Assembly: GCA_034440615.1 (NCBI GenBank)
Contig: JAOTOM010005113.1
Location: 434,001-498,000 of the forward strand
DNA from: Ashinkailepas kermadecensis
Lineage: Eukaryota; Arthropoda; Thecostraca; Neolepadidae
Direction of reading: 5' to 3'
DNA: 64,000 nucleotides
Made by a program: the position numbers and the translations under genes
The notes under the pieces: model-generated
The model's input: only the letters and a program-made list of their open reading frames with translations
Databases searched by the model: none
Told to the model about the DNA's origin: nothing
Shown: in pieces, positions 56,483 through 64,000 of the stretch
Numbering within the stretch: position 1 is the first letter of the stretch
Layout: every line of letters begins with the position of its first letter

Positions 56483-58077
56483 TCATCCAACTTCCATTAA
56501 CACACGCACTGCATCGATAGGCAGTTCATGAACTATTACGGTGCCGTGGGTCAATGGTGCGAACTTGTGGTACCCATGTGTTCCTTTAACCGTGATGACT
56601 TTCGGGAAGCACTCCGTGAGGTGGGTCGTGACGTCCATTGCCTCCTGCTTCGATACAAATATGAATTTGATGCAGCTGGCTAGCTTGTGCGACACATACT
56701 CAAACATGTTCTCCGCCGTCATTATCTGGTTGTTAAGCGAGCGCTTGAGGCTCACTTTGGCTTGGCCCCCGATGCCGTCGCAAGCGTCCATGCCATGATG
56801 TGAAAAAGCCACTCACAGGGTAACCCAAAATCTGCCTGATGGTGACACACATTAACGAAGTCATGTTAATTCGTATACTGCCGTCTGTGAAATACATATT
56901 TGTGGAGGTCAGGTATTGCGCTCCGAATTTCTTGGATAAGCCGTTGCAAGAACGCATGCACGATGTCAGTGTTGTGCTTTGTGCCGTCAGAGATACATCA
57001 GTAGCTCTGATGGCACAGTACTTCGTCCCCACGCCAGTACACTACAAACTGGTGCCCAGTACACAGGGAAGAATCCCAGTAGAAGCCTCGAGCTACATCC
57101 TGCACCAAAAATGAATAATTTTCAACGAAATCGCACTGGACAATCGCTTCGCCCTCCTTGGAAGTAGCCTTTGCGTAGGTGAAGTACTGACCTTGTTTGT
57201 TAGCCACAAAGTGGTGTCCGGTCAGCTTAACGGTTTGCTGGCTCAAATATATCATGCTTTCCTCCTCCTATTTCTACAAGTGCACATTGATGCATGCTCA
57301 TCCACTGTCTGTACCTAATCTCATTATCCATGTCATCCTCTGGGGCTGAATCACTTTCACTATCTTCTCCTGACTTGTCCGTGAGGATAATCCTTCGAAA
57401 GTTCATCACCCCGTCTTCACCAGGGCAGTCCTCACAGTTGTGCATCATGCAATCACGGTTTCCAATGTGTCACATACACATGCATGCCAAATACAGCGTG
57501 ATCGAGGAGGTCAAGGTATTTGAGACCGGGAAGGCCGAGAGCAGATATGAGCAGTTTCGGGTTTTGATGATGAGTGCACATGCACACCAAGTGCGTCCCG
57601 CTGCCGCCTGCCAAGATGCAATGCTTCGGATGAAGGGCAGCAAAGGTTAAGAAGCCGGTGCGAGGGTTTTCATAGTTTTGCTTGTATATATCATATATCT
57701 CACACAAATTTTCCAAAGCAAGCCTTTTCTGAGCTCTACTTTTGGTTCCATCAAACTGTCGCACCGTGACACGGTCGGTCTTGCCGAGACACATTCGGCT
57801 CATCTGATCGGACTCATAAAATAGCTATACTTTCACCTTGACTGCGTCCGACACCATCAGAAATTTCCTCGCTTCATAGGCAGCATGTTCAGCGAGAGTA
57901 AGCAGTGAGCACTGGGCACGCAAACACGGTGTCACCCCTTGTTTGTGTCCTTCCTGATATTTCACTACGTTCGTAGATTTTTATTTTCGCGATGTAATAA
58001 ATGGTTGTGCAAATGGTTTCTCGGTTATTGGAATGTGATTGCTATATTGTGGATGCTTCTCTCTCCTTGTAATTCAT
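56483..58077 (-). pseudogene. Unclassified transposon ORF with conserved acidic motifs
   Basis: ATG at 58077 starts MNYKERE as in copy 1. In order come MCLGKTDRVTV, LENLCEIYDIYKQNYENPRT, LHPKHCILAGGSGTH, MMHNCEDCPGEDG (57440), then GHHFVANKQGQYF, QCDFVENYSFLVQD (Asp at 57132-57130), YFTDGS (Asp at 56885-56883) and CDGIGGQAKVSLKRS (Asp at 56779-56777). Spacing of these acidic residues would suit a DDE/D-type transposase, but this is inference. At least four frameshifts make it inactive. HNCEDCPG may bind metal. The protein in intact form would be roughly 500 residues. Confidence 0.7.
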
Positions 58078-58559
58078 GGTAAGGTATAACTCATAAATCA
58101 TCTACTACCACAATTTGGAGATATTTCTGCCATTTTGTTTGACCCTTGACCTCACGAGTTAGAACACTTGTGCAACACAACATTCAAGATCAGATGACTA
58201 ACATTATCATCCCATCACGTGTCTCGAACGCCAAAAGCCTTGTATTTCAGCAATATACCGTTCTAAATACATATTCATATTGGTCACGATAAACTAGCGC
58301 GAAAACAATCATGCATGCCTAAACTTGAACGGTATGTAGATGATGATGAATTGGAGTTTAGGGGCGCGTCGACTGCCAGGCTCATTTTGCGCCCATAACT
58401 GTGTTTACAGGCAATCTACCATGCTCCTGCAGTAGTCAGTAAGACATAATCTTCAGGGGCGGCGATATTTAACATCAAAACGTGCTTGTCGAAGGAAGGT
58501 AAAAATGTCCCCAGACGACACGACCCCAGAGTCATCCTTTAGCAGCATACGCAGTATCG

Positions 58560-60430
58560 CTGTTTACCCGTCCTAAAATCTGGTGTCGTAGAGGTTCCAA
58601 CAGTAAACAGCCTATTAAAACATGATAAACGGTAAGCGGGTCAGAACACCGTGGGCATAAAGGTCGGTTATCACCAGTCAGCATATAGCTGTGTCGCGAA
58701 GACATGCCCTATCCTCAATCGACAGAGCGTCACTTCCTCTCGTCGCGAGGTCCGGTGTGAGGACTGCCACATTCCTAGCTCTGGTTTTATAACTTTCAGC
58801 TTACTAGGTTTGGAGTGCCATGCTCGTTGCCATTCCGATCGTATATATGATACAATGGAGGGATATAGACCTCTTTGCGGAAGGGGCAGGCGAATTTCAC
58901 GGCCATTACTGGTAGCGTGGTTAGCGGCTATATCGGCAGCTTCACTTCCAGCCAGTGAAACATGGCTGGGGATCCAGCAGAATACGATATTTTTGTCGAG
59001 ACCAGTTGGGGATTTTACGATGCGTAGAATCCTTTGGACAAGCCTGTTATCCGAGTTGAAAGACTTCATTGCCCAAAGACTGCTCAAAGAGTCAGTAAAA
59101 ACCACGTGATTTGTGGTCTGGTCATCCTGGATATTGTAAAGAGCTTGCAAGATGGCATATAGTTCAGCAGTAAAAATTGACGCCTGCTTCGGTAAGCAGA
59201 AATATCCAATACCGCGTCGACCGACGCACGCGCATCCCACTCCCGACGAGGACTTGGAGCCGTCTGTGTAGATGCGAGAGAATTAACGGTACTGGTATAT
59301 TTTCTCCAACGCCAGCATGCGGAATTCTTCGGAGTTGACACTCCACTTCTTCGAGCAGGACAGAGTAAGGTCAGTCTGCACTGGGACAACCTGCCAAGGG
59401 GGGATATTCGGAGTGACAGCGCGTGCCACAGAACCTGGTTTAATGTTGCATTTACGAAAGGTCGGGGCCATGCGCCAAGAAAAAGGTTGGACACGCTGAT
59501 TACTGGATGACCGGCGTGGCAGCGATGGCCTTGAAAATGTCCATTGGTGCTTTCGGTTCTGTGCGACCTTACACGAGTATCTCGCTCCCAGTAGTGTACG
59601 GCGTAACGCAAGAAGAAATTCATCAGTCTCAGCCATTAAGCTATCGACCGGTGAAGTACGGAAAGCTCCAGTGGCAATACGAAGGGTTGTATTGTGGATT
59701 ACGTCCATACGGCGCTTCGTTGTAGCGCACGCCCCATCATAGATAAAACATCCATAGTCGATTGTAGAGCGTACGAACGATCGGTACATCAGCAGCAAGA
59801 TATATCTGTCTGCTCCATACGAGCACCTGGAGACAGTAGGTTGGTTGGTTGGTTATTGGTTTTACGACACGTCGACCGTTGAGTCATGTAGCGTCGCCAA
59901 TCTCTCACGCCGATTGGTCGCGGGCGAAGAGTAGCGACAGGTGAGACTCGAACCCACAACCTTTCGATTGTGAGACGAGCATCTTACCCCTAGACCACTC
60001 GTCCCCACCTGGAGACAGTACTCATCACCTGCAGTCTCTTAGTACATTTCTGCGCAAGATCTTTGATGTGGGTGCTGTACGTCAGTCGGCGGTCCATCCA
60101 TATACCTAGGAACTTGACAGCAGGCTTGAATGGAATATGGCGTCCGTTGAGCATAATAACGGAGTCGGTGCAATAGCGTCTGCGGCAGAAGTACACAGCG
60201 ACGGTTTTCGACGTGGACATGACGAAGCCTGTTTTATCATACCAACCCTGCACCTTCCGGACAGCCAGCTGCAGTTGCCTCTCTCCCGTGCGAACAGTGT
60301 GAAGAGTACCAGACGGCGAAATTATCTACAAATAGCGCTTTGCCTACGGAAGTCGGCAGTGATGTACCTACATCATTGATAGCAACAGCAAACAATGCTA
60401 CACGTAATACACTTCCCTGCGGGACTCGTT
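58560..60430 (-). pseudogene. LINE ORF2 fragment: RT thumb, RNase H, C-terminus
   Basis: VPQGSVLRVALFAVAINDVG (about 60420-60365) is the RT palm end. FKPAVKFLGIWMDRRLTYST and YRSFVRSTIDYGCFIYDGA belong to the thumb; LHNTTLRIATGAFRTSPVDS-like sequence (HNTTLRIATGAFRTSPVDSL) is a hallmark of arthropod I/Jockey-type ORFs. RNase H motifs are ASIFTAELYAILQAL (Glu), VVFTDSLSSLWAM (Asp) and CWIPSHVSLAGSEAADIAAN (His/Asp). The first RNase H aspartate was not identified. The tail continues as TGDNRPLCPRCSDPLTVYHV. Frames shift several times and a SINE splits it, so it is a dead copy. It differs from the I-like LINE at 32890. Confidence 0.82.
59839..60005 (-). mobile_element. SINE family A, copy 4, with 15-bp target duplication
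   Basis: On the - strand it starts at 60005 with GGGGACGAGTGGTCTAGGGG, has box B GGGTTCGAGTCTC and ends in (CCAA)n. CACCTGGAGACAGTA flanks it perfectly at 59824-59838 and 60006-60020. This fixes the ends of the family at 167 bp. Confidence 0.96.
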
Positions 60431-60835
60431 AAGTTGTGAAAACGTGCCAGAGAGTGAAGCCCGGTTCACACCGCGACAGGATGGGATGAGAAACGGCGCT
60501 GCCGGCCGCTCGCCTGCGATTTTGTGACGTCACATGACCAAATATGGTAAGCGACCGCCCCGGCCGTTTGGGCTCTGGCCTTTGCCGGTGTGAATCGGAG
60601 ATGGGTCAGACGAGAAACGGCGCCGTTTGGCACGAACAAGAAAAGTTGGATTGAAGTCAACTTTTCTCGTGGCGTTCTGTTGTCGGGGAATACGGAGCAA
60701 GGGATACCGTTGGGAGATAGGTGTGCTTTGAGGATGGAGGTGAAGTATTTGCTCAATATTTCAGTCCAAGATGGTCTACACTGAAGCACCGCATTGATTG
60801 TATGTGTTTTGGATGCTCGATATAATTTAACATTA

Positions 60836-61292
60836 AGTAGGTAGCTACCTACGGTATATATCAATATCAAGGTAAAATGTGACTTTTTTTATTTTTTTTT
60901 ATTTTCATATGGGGTATTTGAACGTGGAAATGATGATGCGACTACTCATTTTCTCTGCAAGTGATTACTTTTCAGTTGGCAAAGAAATACACTAGCAAAA
61001 TCTTCACTACAAATATAGCATATTGCGTATACTGGTTTTCCGGTTAGGTTAGGTTAGGTTAGGTTAGGTTATGTTTTGTTATGTTAGGCTAGGTTAGGTT
61101 ATGTTAGGCTAGGTTAGGTTAGATTATATTATATTATGCTATGATACATTTTATATATTATGCTGAAAATGAGTGACCGCATCGTCTTCATCATGCCAGA
61201 AAGCATACCATTACAAAAAAAATCCACAAAATCACATTTTACTTTGATCTTGATATTTACCCTACCTACTTACTACCTATCACTATAATGGT
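60836..61292. mobile_element. Foldback element enclosing TTAGG repeats
   Basis: Arms 60836-60960 and about 61165-61292 are inverted copies (CAATATCAAGGTAAAATGTG versus CACATTTTACTTTGATCTTG). The (TTAGG)n tract lies between them. Confidence 0.7.
61042..61130 (+). repeat. Interstitial telomere-like repeats (TTAGG)n
   Basis: CGGTTAGGTTAGGTTAGGTT and continuing units with ATGTT and GGCTA variants. TTAGG is the ancestral arthropod telomere unit. Confidence 0.9.
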
Positions 61293-61689
61293 AGCACTTG
61301 CGAAGTATATGATTAGTTTGGTTGTTTTATTTGCTCATTGGTAGCATGGATGGTGTATTAATATAACATAAAATAAACAACCAAGTCTAGCTGTTATTGG
61401 GCAAGCCTGTTATAGGGCAACCTAACAGTCATTGGACAGACTTCAACATTGCATCTAACGATCTAATCTCACAAACATGAGCTTCATTACTATAACTTCA
61501 CTTGGAAATATGTTGAGTGGGGGGCACCAGTGTTTTGTATTTTTGGGAGACAAGGCCCCTAAAAATGCAAAATGATGCTAGTATGCCCGTTACCACAATG
61601 AGTATAGTATACTCACCTGTGCCACATTCAGTATGACTTAATTATGACAACATTGTTCCGACTCCTGAACTATTTAGGTTTCCAGGGCA

Positions 61690-62070
61690 ATACCAGGGCA
61701 AAATGAGCAGGCCTTGCTGCAGAAAGACAGACGAGCTTGTGAAGTGGTCCAAAAAGTGGCAAATTAAATTTAACTTTGATAAGTTTAAAATTATGGGTGT
61801 ATGTAGGCAGCATATCAGGGATCCATACTTGATGGGTGGCCAAGTATTATCTATGACTCAACAGGAGGATGTAGGTGCTATTGTGGATACAAAATTGGGG
61901 GCATCAGAACAGACCAAAGAAGCCAGGAAGAAGGCATTGAATGCTTGGGACAACACATAGGAATGTATCATACAATAGTGAAGTCATCACCAAGCTTTGC
62001 TGTGCATATGTCAGGCCGCTCTTGCAATACTGTGTTCAAGCCTACTGAAGTGCAACTGCAATACTGCATA
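61690..62070 (+). pseudogene. LINE reverse transcriptase fragment
   Basis: The frame 61703-61960 reads LVKWSKKWQIKFNFDKFKIM, MGGQVLSMTQQEDVGAIVDT, and a second frame continues NSEVITKLCCAYVRPLLQYC and VQAY. This is the region after the RT active site (W-x-x-KWQ-x-x-FN, DLGVIV, VRPxLEYCVQ) of Rex1/CR1-type LINEs. The YADD box is missing and the ORF is broken. It lies inside the TIR-bounded segment and is presumably nested. Confidence 0.72.
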
Positions 62071-62074
62071 CTGT

Positions 62075-63090
62075 GCAATACTGTGATTTGAAGTCTGGAG
62101 CATAGCTTGGACAAATAAAATATAGACTAACCTGTAGGTCAACACCCACACTATTTTTGGTGCTCAACTTTGGAATTGTCTCAATAATGTCTTGATCAGC
62201 ACAAGTGGCAATGATGCTGTGCTTATGAACTACAAAGCCAGTGGGAGCTCATACATGTAGAATGATGATGCTGAAGCCAAATGCTACTAATCCATTTTAG
62301 CATCAAGGTGAATTTAGCTTTGTTGATTCAGTTCACTTTTGGATTTATGCTAATAAAACTGACACTGGAAAATCATCGTTTGCACAAGTCAAAGGCAATT
62401 ATTTCATGACACATTTTGTTCAATGACACGACATTACCAAAATGAATAGACATAATGACATAGATGATAAATGCAACTATGATCCACAAGGACTGACAGA
62501 CTGTGACTGAGAATGGAGTCTGACAACTTGTCCAACATTCAACTACCCTGTTGGTGAAGAAATGACTTAACGTTGTCAGGCTATGGTTAAATTTCAGTGT
62601 TAATTGATGACCACTAATGGCATCATGGCTGTTACATTCATACATTACATTACATTCATGGGTCTAATATTTGTTGTGCACTGTGCAGGTCTTAATGCTG
62701 ACAGTTAGAAACATTGAGGATGCTTCCAGACATTCAGGATGCATCTGCATCCCAAAAACAACAGCTTCACATGGGCATTTGTCATACCCAAGCCAGCTTT
62801 GAGCCCATGTCTGATTGGCCAAAGATGTCATTCCAAACATGTTTAATTACCTTTTTAATCTCAATGAGATATTCCTTGCATAATACAAGCCAGCCCACAA
62901 TTAAATTCGCCAAGACCAACACACCTCACGTACCGCACAAGCAATGAGTGAGGTGCGCCACTTTCGTAAACCAAGCGCCAGTAAGGGATTCGTCCGTTGT
63001 TACCAATTCGCGTCTCGAATATTTCCCATGTTACCATATGCCCAACTTTTGCCGTTCCTGTTCGGCAGACAAGAAAGTTTCTTATCCGTT
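62075..63090. other. No gene recognised
   Basis: Short open frames at 62373-62645 (-) and 62714-62947 (+) have no domain. 62640-62656 has a short TACATT repeat. Confidence 0.4.
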
Positions 63091-63229
63091 TCGGTCTGTC
63101 GCGGTGTGAACCGAGCTTGAGCCGCCTATTCTAACACGAAACGTTCTGGAAGCTAAAAAATTGGTCAAGAAAAACCTCATGGAGCCTCTGACATTCATAC
63201 TATGTAACTTCGTCAGTATACCGTGACGC

Positions 63230-63740
63230 CATGTCGTGTCTCGAACGGATATGTAGTTTTAAGAGCAAAACCATATTTTGTAAATTTTTGTAAAACTTTT
63301 TTGCTTCGAAAGATTCTATCGAACTTCGTTTCTGCACTTCTTTAAATCGCATTGTGACTGTCCCGGAAGGTAAAATGGGTGACGTGACCTAAGGTCACGA
63401 TTTCACGATTTAAAATATCCCGTAAACGATAATTTTGACATAGCCAAAAGATACAGTGGGTCATTGTGAGTTCACCGATATATACTTTTGCACAATTCAG
63501 ATTGTTCTTCATTGAATTATAGACCAGAAAAGACACCCTTGTTAGGTGACATCTAAAAAATTCCAGATGCTATAACTCCTTGACCGTTGACCTGATCTTT
63601 CTAAAAATGACATAGCTGGATTCTGCGCATCAGTTAACCCCACACAAATATTTGCATACAAATATATAATATTGAGCGTTATTCTGGCCCTTTCAATTGT
63701 CGATTTGTCGTGGAATTCCCCATTCCGTATGGCGGCCTTG
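63230..63740 (-). mobile_element. Long-TIR transposon, copy 3 (single arm)
   Basis: The segment is the inverted-arm sequence of the two copies at 52880 and 55560: TTCACCGATATATACTTTTG, GACACCCTTGTTAGGTGACA, CTATAACTCCTTGACCGTTG and TAACCCCACACAAATATTTG. No ORF accompanies it. Confidence 0.82.
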
Positions 63741-63879
63741 GCCAATTTCATTCGGTTTGGTTTGAAGAGCACACTCAAGAAGAGCTAGATTGGATTTCAC
63801 ATGGACGTATTGTGTCATACTGGTGCAAAACACTATTTCCCTCTTCGTTCCTGTTGTGATTTCAATTCAGGTTGGTTGT

Positions 63880-64000
63880 GATAAGTACGTTCCGTCGTGA
63901 TCCCTCTGCCTTTCCCGCCGATCCTCGATTCCTCTGGCAGCGATATTGACATGCAGACCCCGAGACCGCCGCCTCCGGTTTACAGTTATGTGTCATTACG
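63880..64000 (+). other. Possible start of an ORF running off the window
   Basis: ATG at about 63951 opens MQTPRPPPPVYSYVSL to the window end. The preceding CAGGTTGGTTGTG...CCTTTCCCGCC resembles the leader of the I-like LINE, so it may be another ORF1 start. Confidence 0.3.

Larger units (their letters stand above)
55560..58345 (-). mobile_element. Long-TIR DNA transposon, unclassified, copy 2
   Basis: The left arm is at about 55570-56160. The right arm (about 58140-58345) shows the inverted match to its inner part (GACATGCATGGTT / AATCATGCATGCCT; CTTGTATTTCAGCAATATA / TACATTACTGAAATACA) and is truncated at its outer end. The ORF is antisense and nearly full length but frameshifted. Confidence 0.78.
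58420..60437 (-). mobile_element. RNase-H-bearing LINE remnant, 5'-truncated
   Basis: Order on the - strand: RT motif B (VPQGSVL at about 60425), thumb region (60253-59990), SINE insertion, C-terminal RT (59798-59283), RNase H and tail (59240-58470). It is cut at about 60437 and lacks the catalytic RT region. Confidence 0.82.
60457..63118. mobile_element. Possible 2.66-kb TIR-bounded element or composite
   Basis: CGGTTCACACCGCGACAG at about 60462 matches in inverted form CTGTCGCGGTGTGAACCG at about 63097. The interior holds a foldback with TTAGG repeats and a LINE fragment and no recognised transposase. It may be one element with nested insertions, or two unrelated solo ends. Confidence 0.5.

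Overview
The window looks like nuclear DNA of an arthropod, perhaps a crustacean. It has spliced exons with consensus splice sites, several non-LTR retrotransposons, tRNA-derived SINEs, DNA-transposon remnants, long micro- and minisatellites, and TTAGG-type repeats (61042-61130), which are the usual arthropod telomere motif. No bacterial operon, CRISPR array or plasmid function is visible. The species cannot be fixed from the sequence alone.

Only two host genes are recognised with confidence. The first is on the + strand: the last three exons of a uronyl/heparan 2-O-sulfotransferase of the UST/Pipe type (36-215, 31514-31689, 39241-39389). The splice phases agree, and the introns are 31.3 kb and 7.55 kb. 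The second is on the - strand: the terminal exon of the Obg-like ATPase OLA1 (42443-42550). The two genes converge, with stop codons about 3.05 kb apart, so most DNA right of 42.55 kb is probably OLA1 intron or distal sequence, although no further OLA1 exon was found. Both genes have a splice site set into tandem repeats. The middle sulfotransferase exon follows six tandem copies of its own acceptor and 5' end and precedes tandem copies of its own donor. The OLA1 exon lies downstream (in its transcriptional sense) of about 430 bp of nearly pure polypyrimidine microsatellite.

Layout. 0-5 kb: Penelope-like remnant with GIY-YIG domain and hammerhead-like 3' motif, a 0.9 kb foldback element, SINE copies, a 53-bp minisatellite and a CA/GCAC microsatellite. 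5-13 kb: an L1-like LINE remnant, a foldback element with a 23-bp perfect hairpin, and G-rich inverted ends. 13.7-16.7 kb: AT-rich CR1-group LINE (antisense). 19.8-23.5 kb: microsatellite and three tandem arrays. 25.4-29.9 kb: a 4.4 kb degenerate array with a 21-nt period and a higher-order repeat. 30.9-31.8 kb: the exon-derived arrays around sulfotransferase exon B. 32.9-39.2 kb: an almost complete I-like LINE (ORF1, endonuclease, RT, RNase H) ending about 60 bp before the last sulfotransferase exon. 41.5-44.1 kb: CRE-like, polypyrimidine and 33-bp minisatellites around the OLA1 exon. 45.6-49.2 kb: a CR1/L2-like LINE with a 2A-like motif. 49.5-51.5 kb: an ORF1-only derivative of the I-like LINE, carrying a nested SINE. 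52.9-58.3 kb: two copies of a DNA transposon with long inverted repeats and an ORF I could not classify. 58.4-60.4 kb: a second RNase H LINE remnant with a nested SINE bounded by a perfect 15-bp target duplication. 60.4-63.7 kb: a TIR-bounded region holding TTAGG repeats and a LINE fragment, then a third inverted-repeat copy of the unclassified transposon.

Only the two host genes are likely to have a cellular role. The rest is mobile or tandem DNA, mostly decayed, but several pieces bear on splicing, element evolution and RNA structure.
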